Source: Ariolimax columbianus (Eukaryota; Mollusca; Gastropoda; Stylommatophora; Arionidae). Taken from it: a stretch of 64,000 nt of DNA. Positions 53,465 through 63,854 of this stretch are shown here, in pieces. Numbering within the stretch: position 1 is the stretch's first letter; each line of letters starts with the position of its first letter. Location: positions 31,349,953 to 31,413,952 of the forward strand of contig JAVGWX010000007.1 in NCBI GenBank assembly GCA_036924085.1, written 5' to 3'. The notes beneath the pieces are model-generated. The model searched no databases. It saw nothing but the letters and a program-made list of their open reading frames with translations, and was not told the DNA's origin. A program made the position numbers and the translations under genes.

Positions 53465-54209
53465 AGCAGCACAGTACTAACAACAACCACATATTGTCAA
53501 ATCCATTTCAAATGTCTGATTCTAATATCATTCATTAATACTTGTATGTATTGAGCTGACATTCAAATTTCTATTACTTTGACCATCTCGCATCCATATT
53601 GTTCTTTGTGCCCCTTTTCCCCTCCAGCTGGAGTATAGAACTACCACTTCAGTTGGCCTCTTTCAGGAAGCCTGGGCAAAGCACTGTTCGTACTTATGTA
53701 GTGGTTGTTTCTGTCATAATTTGCTTTACATGATACTGTTGATACCCCATGCACAACTTTTTTCAAATTATACGACATGCAAGGAGGTGCAGTAAATCCA
53801 ACTCTTTCATTTCCGGGATTCACTGGCGGATCCACTCGCGGGTAGCTGCTGTATTTGTAAGTCAACACTTAACCCACCGAACCCTGGTTACCCTGTCCGT
53901 AAACTCACATTTCCCTGTGCTCCTGATGAAGGGTTAGTTGCCCATCGCAAGCGACGATGCCGACATCTTCAAACAGTTTTTATCTTGATGATGTAACTCG
54001 CTGTGTATTTGGGATTATAGTGAAGAAGAAGCTGGGCTGGTCATCAACCTCATTCTCTGGTCCCGAACTACCTTGGACCAGTTGCAAGACTTCAGTCAAG
54101 ACGACTGCAGGTAATTCAGTATGCAGGCACTATTGTCCAACTTCCTGAGATAATACGCACAAGGTAGACATATATTTGAGGAAAGCTATATAGTATAACA
54201 AATCGTCGC
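53465..54209. other. No recognisable gene or element
   Basis: Only short open stretches without motifs. Confidence 0.4.
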
Positions 54210-54512
54210 CTTCTTTTTCTTCGTTCGTTCTCAATATCTCGCTACCAAGCCCTGAACAGGGTTTTGCAAGTAGCTGGATGTAGTCCAGAGAACGGAATGT
54301 GTTATGCGGCTAGTTTACAGCTTGGCTACGATTTTTGCAGTCTTCGGCAGCTGGCATTTTTTGAGTACCGGGTTAGTCTTCCCTCTTCGATCCCTTCTCC
54401 TTATCCAGTCTGCTCTGTTATGCTGGATCAGGTGTAGAAAATTCATTGGCAGTTCTGATTTGTTGGCCCTGATGCTAGCAGTCAGCTATGGGTCACTGAC
54501 CGCTGCAGCTCT
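54210..54512 (-). mobile_element. Family B element
   Basis: CTTTTTCTTCGTTCGTTCTC, TCGCTACCAAGCCCTGAACA, ATGTAGTCCAGAGAACGGAA, TAGTTTACAGCTTGGCTACG, GAGTACCGGGTTAGTCTTCC and GGCCCTGATGCTAGCAGTCA. Inverted, near full length, abutting a family A copy. Confidence 0.82.
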
Positions 54513-54830
54513 GAATGCCCACAATGAGTAAGTTGACTCTTTTGTCAACCCTGAAAAGGGCGTTAAGTGACCGGTTGCACTAACTTTCCTCGCATTTCTA
54601 GTTTGCTGATAAATGTAGACCGTGTACTTTAGGTTGTTGTTCTTGGCTCCATGTCCGTGACGCTCCCTACTACAAGGATCACATCGACTCCCACACAGTT
54701 AAACAAACTCATACAGCCCGTGTCCAAGGAGAAATGAATGCAAGTAAGATAGCGTCTTGGTCAGTATATGACATGACCCTCACTAACATGTCTGAATAGT
54801 ATGTTTTGTCCGACCAGACGTTAGTCTTCC
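54513..54830 (-). mobile_element. Family A element
   Basis: GAATGCCCACAATGAGTAAG, GACTCTTTTGTCAACCCTGA, AAAGGGCGTTAAGTGACCGG, CCATGTCCGTGACGCTCCCT, then GTCCGACCAGACGTTAGTCT, TCC. Inverted, without a GTT tail. Confidence 0.85.
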
Positions 54831-55689
54831 ATCCCCGAATGTCTCCGAAAGAGGCTTACATTCTACAAAGAAAGTTACACATCTACAAAGAACAATAACT
54901 TTAAAATTGTGCATCCACTTTATTCCAAAGCGACTATTGTAGAGAGCTCTGCGTACATCTGACAACTGGTGTAAAATACATTACTACAGCAATCATCGGT
55001 GATAAAGCACGCAGAGTACTTTTATGCAGGTTTCCTAAAGGAAGCCAACTGTAGCTGTGGTCCTGTACTCCGGTTAGAGGGAACAAGGAAGAAGCGGGTT
55101 ATCGCTTAGAACGGTCGAGCAACATAGTAAAAGAGCATTAGCTTTTAACAGCGAAGATGCTGGGTTCGTTCTACAATATTATCATGCTCTTGTCGACCAT
55201 CTGTAAACGGGTACCAAGCTTACTATTTGGGTAGGAAAGGCAGCGCGGAAGGGGATTAGCATCGGAACATCATTTGAAAGTTGAATCCTAGTACTCCTCG
55301 TCTTCTTCGTTCTTTCTAAAGCTTCCGCCGTGACCTAGTATAAAATAGTCTAAAACACTTCATTCCCAACAGCAGTGCCAGTTTTATCTTAATCCCATTT
55401 CCTGAAATCTCAAATCAGCAATTGCCCATGCAGTACACGAGTCTTAGATATGTCCGGCTTATAGCGACAACAATTGCTAGATGGGGCTAACGGTTGCAGA
55501 GTTGAAATAGAAGCTGAGACTGCCGTCTACTCAAGGAACAGACACAGAGAATTGTACACGTAACGGTAATGCAGATTAAGCATGACTAGTGACTCTGTTC
55601 TGTCATGTTCTGTAACACAATCCAAACAGGTGCTCAGTTTGTCTCAGCAGATGGCGATGAGTGTAGATATCGATGGCTTATGTAGTTCT
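54831..55689. other. No recognisable gene or element
   Basis: No motif or repeat seen. Confidence 0.4.
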
Positions 55690-55970
55690 CTGGTTATACT
55701 TAAAGAGCCGCGTAGCGCAGTGGTTAGACCGCTGGCTTCACATTTGAGTGGTCCTGGGTTCATTCACCAGTTGAGGCGGTAATGTTTTTCAGACCGTAAC
55801 GACTCCCGGGTCGACCCAGCCTTAAATGGGTACCGGTTCAGTCCGGGAAGTAAAAGCGGTGAGGGAGAGGAGATGGCTACCGCCCTCATATAGCCGATCT
55901 TTTGAAATGTGAGATCGCTAACACCTCACACCCCTAATGATATGGGTTACTTTACTTTTACTGGTTATAC
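55690..55970 (+). mobile_element. tRNA-derived SINE with perfect 10-bp target duplication
   Basis: CTGGTTATAC occurs at 55690-55699 and 55961-55970. Between them is a tRNA-like head with A box GTAGCGCAGTGG (55713) and B box GGGTTCATTCACC (55759). The body contains GGTCGACCCAGCC, GGGTACCGGTTCAGTC and GGCTACCGCCCTCATATAGC, and the end is ACTTTACTTTTA. The B box deviates from the consensus GGTTCGANTCC by the missing G. About 260 bases. Confidence 0.9.
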
Positions 55971-56317
55971 ACAATCTTCGTTCTATCATGTGCTTCTCTT
56001 TGTTGATTCAATTTCACAATCTTGCAATCTGTGCATTGCTGTTTCATTTACTGCAGGAACTTGCAAAAACGTCACATCTGTCCATTGCTAATGACCCCAC
56101 TGCGAGAGTCCCTGAGGTCATGATGTCGCCTCTTTCGTTCCCGTGATCCTCATCATGCCAGGACAGTAGATCGTCAAAATTCTCCAGAGGTTCGAGGCCT
56201 TTATGCCCGCTATCCACTCATGCCACATCCGGCCCTTATGCAACTTCGGAACCAAGGAATGAGAGTCAAATATAATTACGGACCTTACTACAAAGTTCCC
56301 AGATACTCAGTCACCTT
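55971..56317. other. No recognisable gene or element
   Basis: No motif seen. Confidence 0.35.
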
Positions 56318-56530
56318 AGAGGTTTTTTTTTGTTGCCTTATTTCTCTATTTCCCAAGGTGGTGTGCGTTGCACAGGGGTTTTTATTTTGCGCCTGTCGAC
56401 CCAGTGCATCCGACTTCGGCATTCATTTTATGTAAGGGTCTGCTTCCTCCTGCATTTTTTAAGGGTTTGCTTTCCCGGGGTAACGACCGGTGCTGTGATG
56501 GGGATCGAACCCAGCACCTTCGCGCACCCA
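56318..56530 (-). mobile_element. Family C SINE, head lost
   Basis: T-rich tail, then GCCTTATTTCTC, CAAGGTGGTGTGCGTTGCAC, CCCAGTGCATCCGACTTCGG, GGGTTTGCTTTCCCGGGG and the B-box region GGGGATCGAACCCAGCACC. The A-box half is replaced by unrelated CGCGCACCCACGCC. The + frame across it is an artefact. Confidence 0.85.
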
Positions 56531-57284
56531 CGCCATTCCCGTGCCTCAGAGCTGAAGTCACTGCCACGATCTCTATTCTGATACTGGACCGTGTTGTCAA
56601 GCATGTACCGCTCCTCTCAGCAACGATCCTGCATCTCACTGTAGCAAACTGGCTCTGAAAAGCAGATACAGATGAAACATGAAAAGCAGAAGAAAAAAGG
56701 AAGAAAGAGAAGAAGAAAAGTCAAGTTAAAAATCTACTCAAATTATTCTAGGGATTCTCGCCCTACAGAGAATATGTCGCAAAAAAAAGGGGATTTTGTG
56801 GCCATAACAACAGGTCTTGGTTATGTGGTTAGCGGAGCGGCTTAGATGGAGCCTGGCAAGCTGTTGGTCTACCTTGCTCTAATTTACGCCTGCACCCCCG
56901 CTAGTCTAAAAAATAGGCGATTGTATATTCCAGGGGCTAACAGATGCTGGGATTGATCTGGCACGTCACTAGTGGATTTTCACCTGCTAAAAAATATGAA
57001 AAAAAGGAGATAGCACCTCTCCACGACGTCTAACGACTTAAGTAGACTGAAGATAGATAGATATAGAAGAAGAAAAGAAGAAAAAGAAGACGAAGTGACA
57101 TAAGATTACACAGATGAGGCTAACAAACGGCACAAAAGATAAAACAATGAATAAACTGACAGAATCCATTGACCAATAGGTGGCTGCTTACAATAGGGTT
57201 AACGAACCTTAACGGGTCAAGACCCTATCCAACCTCCAAATGGCGTCCCGGTAAACAGGCTGCATTCAGACGTTTTGGATAGTA
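56531..57284. other. Unassigned
   Basis: Weak similarity to family D around 56822-56880 (TGGTTAGCGGAGCGGCTTAG, GCCTGGCAAGCTGTTGGTCT, CTTGCTCTA). Short GAAGAAGAAAAG runs. No coding signal. Confidence 0.35.
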
Positions 57285-57560
57285 GAATAATAATAATAAT
57301 AATAATAATAATAAGAAGAAGATGAAGAAGAAGAAGAAGAAGAAATAGGAGCAGAAGAAGAAAAAGAAGAAGAAAAAGAATAATAATAATAATAATAAGA
57401 AGAAACAGGACCAGAAGAAGACAAAGAAGAAGACACAGAAGAAGAAGAAACAGGAGTAGAAGAAACAGGAGTAGAAGAAAAAGAAACAGAAGAAGAAGAA
57501 GAAGAAGAAGAAGAAGAAGAAGAAGAAGAAGAAGAAGGAGAAGAAGAAGAAGAAACAGTA

Positions 57561-57596
<36 letters not shown>

Positions 57597-57636
57597 TGAC
57601 AAGAAAAAGAAGAAGAAGAAGAAGAAGAAGAAGACT
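57285..57636. repeat. 350-bp GAA/AAT purine-rich tract
   Basis: (AAT)n, (GAA)n and (GAACAG)-type trinucleotide blocks, nearly all purine on + apart from T in the AAT blocks. It makes a Phe/Leu/Cys homopolymer frame on minus that is not a gene. It may include the tail of an eroded family B element, since similar (GAA)n tails end that family. Confidence 0.95.
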
Positions 57637-57639
57637 AAC

Positions 57640-58471
57640 AAACTAATGGGAATGATGTAAATGAAAACCAGTTATGGATATGTCGCAATGCTGAAAAGGA
57701 ATGACTGCGCCTGGCGTTTTCAGCTAGTAGTGCAACCGAATCTTTGAATGCGAGTTGGTCTTTCAGCGTTTTGACAAGATTAATATGCATGAATGCACTT
57801 TTTGGTAGGTCAACCATGGCAAATAACTTGGAGTCAGACATGGACTGAATTTTATCTAAAAATATATATTCAAAGTCGCTGAAAATCAGAGCAGGATCTA
57901 ACACAGCTAAACTGGTGAGGGGGTGTAAAGAATGCAGTGTAACAATACGACATTTATAACTTTAGTCTATGTGGTCGACTGGTAGGTGTATACGAATCGG
58001 ATAACAATAAGTATGTATTCAAAGGAAAACATATTTTTGCAGCGTTTATTTCCAATGCTGGGGTCTTCGGAGACGATTAACAGAGCCGAAGCTTAAATAC
58101 AGTTTTCCCCTGCAGTCTCCACGCAATGTGCAGACTATATTTTTATGATGGTAATGTTATGCCGTCTTCGCAACGATGATTGGCTGGAATGTAGCTACAA
58201 CATGTTTTGTTTCTTGCCCTGATGGTACTCTCCGAAAGACGGTTATTAGTTCAACTCTTGATACTCTCTGATTTATGGTGGTGTCGTCCTCCTGCTCGCC
58301 ACCTTTTCCTCCAGTATTGTTTTCAGCAGAATATCAGCAGAGCTATTTTTTTCACTTCCCTTTCACATCTGCCATCAATGGGAATTGTCGGTCCTAGTGA
58401 TGATCCGTCGCACTGAATGGCTCTGAAGCGTGGTGCACACCAAAAGAACTTACAAAAAAGGCACATACTTT
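57640..58471. other. No recognisable gene or element
   Basis: An 89-codon minus-strand frame (57635-57904) has no motif. Nothing else. Confidence 0.4.
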
Positions 58472-58659
58472 CGTTGTTGTTTGCTGTTCAATGCCTATCA
58501 TGAGTAAGTTTACCTTTTTGTGGGCCCTGGGAAGGACGTTAAGTGGCAGGTTGTAGTAGCTTTCCTCACATCCCGAGATTGCTGATGAATGTGGACCGCG
58601 GTCCTCCAGGCGGTTGTGCTATGCTTGGCTTCATCCGTGTGCCGCTCACTACTACGAGG

Positions 58660-59215
58660 GATGTCAAGTGGCAAGACAGGGTCCCGGACACGGCTGTTCT
58701 TGTGAGAGCTGGCATCCCTAGCATTGATACCATTATGACGAAATCACAGATTCGCTGGACGAGTCATGGGGTTTGCATGCCAGACTATCGGTTGCCAAAA
58801 ATAATCTTCTGTCGCGAGATGCAGAATGGCGAACGCTCCCAAAGAGGCCACACAAAGCGCTTTAAAGACACACTAAAAACTTCTTTAAAAGCCTTTAGCA
58901 TAAACCTCGTAACATGGGAAAATGCTGCAAAAGACCGTACAGCCTGACGTACAGCTCTCTGCAGAGGAGCAGTGTCATGCGAGGCTTCTGAAAAGACTGC
59001 AGCAGAACAACGGAGAAAGGCCAGAAAAGTCCATGAAATTTCAGTCTCGCGAAGCGAACTTTCAATGACCTCACTGCCCGCGAGTATGCAGATCCCAAAT
59101 CGGACTTGTCAGCCATCTCCGCACCCATCCACAACCCGGAAGTACGGTATACTCGATTTGGGGGACTGGCTAAAATGAAAAGGGAAAGGTCCTCATCACG
59201 CGTGATGGACGAACA
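58660..59215 (+). pseudogene. 5'-truncated LINE insertion, C-terminus and 3' UTR
   Basis: Flanked by ACTACGAGG at 58651-58659 and 59216-59224. The translation starts immediately: VKWQDRVPDTAVLVRAGIPS, IDTIMTKSQIRWTSHGVCMP, DYRLPKIIFCREM, RGHTKRFKDTLKTSLKAFSI, WENAAKDRTA, then a stop. It is the counterpart of 33790-34080 in the LINE at 31345 (RWQDRVTDIEVLSRANMPSI, KKRFKDGLKDSLK). The terminal C2H2 finger is not preserved. The 3' UTR ends with the stem-loop at 59189-59210 (stem CATCA/TGATG, loop CGCG, outer GTC/GAC) and GAACA. Confidence 0.92.
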
Positions 59216-59383
59216 ACTACGAGGATCACATCAATCCACATTTCGTCAACCAGGCTGCCTTGAAAACAGCCTGTTTTCAGGGAACGCTACATGGAAGAGA
59301 TATTGTGGTCTTTGTGAGTGTATTGTGCCTGTCCTTGATGCGACGTCCTGGTCAGTATGTTGTACTAATTGGACTAGCGTCTC

Positions 59384-59991
59384 TCTCGCCGTAGTCACAG
59401 CGCTAAAAAGCCAGAAAAACACTGAGCTTAACGACTTAAGAGCAGCACTCTGCAAACTGTGCCAGCAGTCCGCACCAAAAAGGGTAGTGGTACAGTGGGT
59501 CCCGTCACACTGTAACATCCAAGGCAACGAGGAGGCAGACAGACTGGCAAAAGAAGGTGCAAGACTACCACAAACAGATACCAGTATGACTTACGAAGAG
59601 TCAAAACGGCTTATCAAAGCCAAATACATGACCAAATGGGAAACCGAACATACTGGTTACACCAAAAACGATGCCTATTACCAGTTGAACCGAAGAGAGC
59701 AGGTCGTTGTCTTCAGACTTCGCACTGGCCACAATAGACTGAGGTACCACCTATTCAACAAATTGAAGATAGGGTGTACCGACGAATGCCCGTGCGGTGC
59801 CGGTAAAATGACCGCTGAACATCTGCTGCAGAACTGCCCGACATACGAGGATCAGAGAGAGCAGATGTGGCCATCACCAGTGGAACTGCAAGACAAGCTC
59901 TATGGCAGTGGCGACAGCCTCAGGATGACCGCCGCGTTTACGAAAAAATAATGGTTACTGTCTGACTGCGTACGCAGAAGAAGAAGAAGAA
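59384..59991 (+). pseudogene. 5'-truncated LINE insertion: RNase H and terminal domain, open
   Basis: Flanked by the 13-bp duplication GGACTAGCGTCTC (59371-59383, 59992-60004). From the insertion point to the stop at 59951 the frame is uninterrupted: ALKSQKNTELNDLRAALCKL, RVVVQWVPSHCNIQGNEEAD, RLAKEGA, VVFRLRTGHNRLRYHLFNKL, KIGCTDECPCGAGKMTAEHL, LQNCPTYEDQREQMWPSP. This is the C-terminal half of RNase H (GNEEAD, with its conserved Asp) and the downstream Cys-x3-Cys-x-Cys ... His ... Cys end. The tail is (GAA)5 after a 40-base UTR. No stops suggests a recent insertion. The parent protein's first half is absent. Confidence 0.93.
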
Positions 59992-60025
59992 GGACTAGCG
60001 TCTCAGTTCCTCACAGCCATTCGTA

Positions 60026-60972
60026 AACGGCCACCTGTATATCATTCATAGGCGTCTTAGTCATTGCAGACCATGCGTGTGGCACCCTGTGAGTAGCCTC
60101 TCAGGGCGCAAGTCTGGGCGCTGAATATGGAGACGCTAGGCTGCCCAAACTGCAGGATCCCCCTTTCAGCCTTGCTGGTGAAATCCCGAGGAATGCAAAG
60201 CATGACAATTTGGCACCAGCTCAGCTGCAGGTGCTGCCGGAATGAGTTTGCAATTTTGAAACCATCCGACATAGGTGCAACCCATGGCCATTTGTAGTTT
60301 AAACTAAACTATAGATAGCCATGTTATACCACTTCGGATTTTCTGTCTGGGTTTACTCCCGTAGCCCTACTCTCTCCCAAGGCTTCCACACGGCATTGGA
60401 GTCGTTGCCCGCTAGTTACTCGAGACATCCGATGATATTCTCATTGTTCCAAGACTAGTCAGCACTTTCGGGTACTTATTAGTTTAAAATCAGAGTTCCT
60501 TCTCTCCTAAGCGAACTGTCTGAACAGGATAACGAGCTTCGTCTACCCGAGTTTAGAGTCAGTGTTTACCTTCTCTTAGATTGGCTGCCAACCAAGGATA
60601 ATGAGCCCAATCTGTTATACCGCCGGGTACTCGATCTCGCCCCACAGCAGGTTCTGTAAGAAAAACAGCGGGCCCCTCATGAAGGTGCTGCTGGGGACAC
60701 AATAATGTAGGAGAGGCCATTGGCATGGAAACTCCAGCCGGCAAGCCGAACAGTGAATCCTGCGGCGATATCTACACCTGGAAAGGAGACGCTAAATCAG
60801 ACGCTTCACTTTCCTTTAGGGAGCGGGACGTCCAGCCCAGACCTCGTGACCACCGCACAAAATACAAGGGAGAGAGAACAAGATCACCAACGTGCAGCGT
60901 GATTTAAGGGCTGGATGGGGAGGGGAGGGGGAGCGATGCGCTGAATAGGCCATAGGCTACTTATTACGAAAA
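60026..60972. other. Unassigned; possible LINE 5' sequence at 60690-60905
   Basis: Two overlapping + frames (60720-60907; ETPAGKPNSESCGDIYTWKG) have a GC-richer composition than the surroundings. I cannot assign them. The rest shows no signal. Confidence 0.3.
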
Positions 60973-61189
60973 CCAGTTAATAACATTACAAGACAGTCTC
61001 TTTTCTAGATTCCATACAGCAAATGAAATCCAGTTGATAACATTACAAGACAGTCTCTATTCTAGATTCCCCACAGCAAATGAAATCCAGTTGATAGCAT
61101 TACAAGACAGTCTCTATTCTAGATTTCCCACAGCAAATGAAATCCAGTTGATAGCATTACAAGACAGTCTCTATTCTAGATTCCACACA
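60973..61189. repeat. 57-bp minisatellite, 4 units
   Basis: CAAATGAAATCCAGTTGATA, then CATTACAAGACAGTCTCTAT, TCTAGATT and a CACAG end, at about 60973 (partial), 61019, 61076 and 61133. As 57 is a multiple of 3, a + frame stays open (IALQDSLYSRFPTANEIQL); artefact. Confidence 0.95.
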
Positions 61190-61689
61190 GCAAGTCAAAT
61201 AGAGGACAACCGAGATACTTATAGGAGAGGCAGTTGGATGTAAACGTAAAGACAGCCGACAAGACGCATACAGAACTGGCTCAGATAGTTGATATTATGG
61301 AAGTGTTTGTTGAGGGCCCATCTTTGGGAGGGAGTGGCCAGGTTTTGTTTGAATGGGCGATTGAAACTAAGCCAGGCAACAGAGTAGAAGGAAATCAAGA
61401 AGACAATAGATAAATGCAATTTGGACAATAGTCGTTGCATTTATACAACATTTGTAACGGCTTAAATGGATCGGGCAGGTACGACAGGCCTGTTTTGCAC
61501 GATTTGACAAATAACTCGTCACCTGACATCTAACTTTACAATCTGCAAGGGAGGTAAATCTATTTAAAACCTTTGATGTAAGGCAAAGAACGATGTAGAA
61601 TGAACGAATGTGAAAATAGTTTATTTTAGTGTTTCTGTTGTTCCTTCTTCGTGGAATTCAGATAAAGCGAGATATTTACTATCTATTCC
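61190..61689. other. No recognisable gene or element
   Basis: No motif seen. Confidence 0.4.
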
Positions 61690-61850
61690 CTGTATCAAAT
61701 TGGTAGAATGGTTAGGGTACTGGTCTTCCTCCCTGGATGACACGGGTTCAACCCGCATAAAGGTGTAGATTTTCCTTAAGGTTATGAAACAAAAATCTAT
61801 ATTGCACACTGTGTGGCGACAATGCAAGGTAAGAGGCCTTTATTTCACAT
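61690..61850 (+). mobile_element. tRNA-derived SINE
   Basis: A-box-like TTGGTAGAATGGTTAGGG (61698) and B-box GGGTTCAACCCGC (61744) at tRNA spacing. The short body is AAGGTGTAGATTTTCCTTAA. The ends were not fixed, and no target duplication was seen. Confidence 0.65.
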
Positions 61851-62705
61851 CCCAAATAATACTCACGTCAGACCCAGGGAATAGGAAAACTCCAAAATTA
61901 CAATTAAAAAAAAAACACGTTTTATCAAAGGCATCTGAGTGACAAAATAATGAAAGTCTATCTAACTGTTAACATGTACCAGAGTTACTTTCACGTAGCT
62001 AGGAACGGAGCTAATTACTCAAACTAATAAAATACGGAGAACTAGCGGAAATGAGGTTTCCCTCACTGCATCCCCGACGGCATGGTATCTCCTAACGAAC
62101 GGCCTTGACTTTACCCCCGTATACAATTTGTGGAAGTGCTTGTAACTTTCTTTCAAACACATTCGACCAACGGAACTTGGTTAGGTGTACCATCAAAGTG
62201 TTGACGATCCTTCTGCCCTTAATGATTTTTGTCATTTTGTTCCCAATTGTGGCATACGACTGCAAATACTTTTCTACATATATTCCTACTTTGAACCGTC
62301 TTCTTGAACTTCACCCACGAAACTCTTAACTGCTAGCCTCCTCTTTAACCGTTCTTTGCTATCTGTTTCCTTTTAAGCTATTCTCTGTCGTTTCCAAGCC
62401 TGCACATTTCTGGCTAAACTGTTGGCATTCTTTCTTTGTTGCTGGGCCAATATCGATCATCACTTTCTCATCGATCATCACTTTTTCAAATGTCTAGCTG
62501 TTGTGTTTGTCGTCATGGTCTCTGTCGTAAATCAGTGTCATTATTGAATCTAGCTAGAAAATAGTTGACATAGGGATGAAAAAGATCATTTCAATAATTG
62601 TAGTTATCACAAACATTAAGTGAAATTGGGATAGAGGAGCTTTTGTTTAAACAAACAACATTGATTTACGGAAGAATCATCAGAGCAAATAAAGGACGTA
62701 CAGTG
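61851..62705. other. No recognisable gene or element
   Basis: A poly-A run at 61904-61914 could be a SINE tail. No coding signal. Confidence 0.4.
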
Positions 62706-62969
62706 AGTAGTAAGATTAAAATTTTTCCCCCCCGTTCGCCTTATTTCTCTAATCCCCAAGGTGGTGTGCGTTGCAGTGTGGTTTTTATTTTTCGCCGGTC
62801 GGCCCAGTGCATCCGACTTCAGCATGCATTTCATGTAAGGGTCTGCTTCATCCTACATTTTTTAAGGGTTTGCTTGCTTCCCCGAGGTGATGGGGATCGA
62901 ACCCAGCACCTTCTGGTTGTGAGCCGTGTCACATAACCACTAAGCCACGCCGTCCCCTAAGTAGCAAGA
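62706..62969 (-). mobile_element. Family C tRNA-derived SINE with target duplication
   Basis: AGTAGTAAGA (62706-62715) and AGTAGCAAGA (62960-62969) flank the copy. It has the same parts as the 28707 copy: GTTCGCCTTATTTCTCTAAT, CAAGGTGGTGTGCGTTGCAG, CCCAGTGCATCCGACTTCAG, GGGGATCGAACCCAGCACC (B box) and CCACTAAGCCACGCC (A box). Confidence 0.9.
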
Positions 62970-62984
62970 ATGAAGAACAATGCC

Positions 62985-63040
62985 GAATATATATATATAT
63001 AAAGAGAAATGGCGAGAGAGTAATATATATATATATAGTG
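62985..63040. repeat. Short TA microsatellites
   Basis: Two TATATATA blocks separated by AAAGAGAAATGGCGAGAGAG. Confidence 0.9.
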
Positions 63041-63384
63041 GTATCAGTTAGAAGGGGCATAATAGCTGACGCTCGTAGTGATTTACTTGCTGCAGAGAAA
63101 GGAAACAAACTGACAAGATCGGGCGACACGACCTATTTCAGCCTACTCAGTACGGCTGTACGATCTGGGACAGGGACTTTAACACCCCGATAGGCCTTTA
63201 CAGTCACAGCAGACTGTGTCGACATACATGAGAATAGTGGACAAAACTCACAGTGCGTCATGCGCTTGCTCTACAGAGACTGAGGCGTGATGCGTCAATG
63301 ATGACTTATATATAGAATATACAAATGAATAAACAAGCAGGCGGACAGTCAGGCATACGTAAAAATAAATAGCTGTATAAAATA
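63041..63384. other. No recognisable gene or element
   Basis: No motif seen. Confidence 0.35.
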
Positions 63385-63675
63385 GTTAGATAGATAGATA
63401 GATAAAGTTAGACAAATAGATAGATAGACATACCGGAAACAGACCAACCGACCGACCGACAGACACACAGACACACACACAGACAGACAGACAGACCGAC
63501 GGACCGACCGACATATAGACAGACAGACACACATACATACAGACAGACACACACACAGACACACACAGACATACAGACAGACCGACAGACAGACAGAAAA
63601 ACAGACAGACACACAGACACACAGACAGACACACACACACAGACACACAGACAGACAGACATAAAGTTATAGAGA
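63385..63675. repeat. GATA then GACA tetranucleotide tract
   Basis: (GATA)n at 63387-63430, then about 230 bases of GACA/CACA mixtures with CGAC interruptions. Cys/Val/Ser-rich frames on minus (94-100 codons, overlapping in all frames) are artefacts. Confidence 0.97.
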
Positions 63676-63854
63676 GACATAAAATCATGCATCTTTATGT
63701 AGAATAATTTTGCTTTTTGAACTTAAGTCTTTGACAATGAAGACATTACTAAGTTCTATCAAATCTCCACAATGGAGAAAGAACGATGAGTTAATCCATG
63801 TGGTGGAATATTGGAAACAGTATTTCTGAGGTGGGACCCAGAACACGGAAAGTA

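Larger units (their letters stand above)
58473..60025 (-). mobile_element. Family A element split by two LINE insertions
   Basis: Three segments of one inverted family A copy. First, 58473-58659 (GTTGTTGTTTGCTGTTCAAT to CGCTCACTACTACGAGG). Second, 59216-59383 (ACTACGAGGATCACATCAAT, GCCTTGAAAACAGCC, GACGTCCTGGTCAGTATGTT, GGACTAGCGTCTC). Third, 59992-60025 (GGACTAGCGTCTCAGTTCC). Joined by position they give the normal family A order. The breaks coincide with duplications ACTACGAGG (9 bp) and GGACTAGCGTCTC (13 bp). Confidence 0.9.

Noticed and set aside
55700..55775. Functional tRNA gene
   Set aside because: A and B boxes are present, but the B box deviates, no closing acceptor stem is seen, and the unit continues into a SINE body flanked by a 10-bp target duplication.
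57225..57641. Poly-Phe minus-strand ORF
   Set aside because: Produced by the GAA/AAT trinucleotide tract.
63349..63692. Cys/Val/Ser-rich minus-strand ORFs
   Set aside because: Open in several frames at once over the GACA/CACA tract; repeat artefact.
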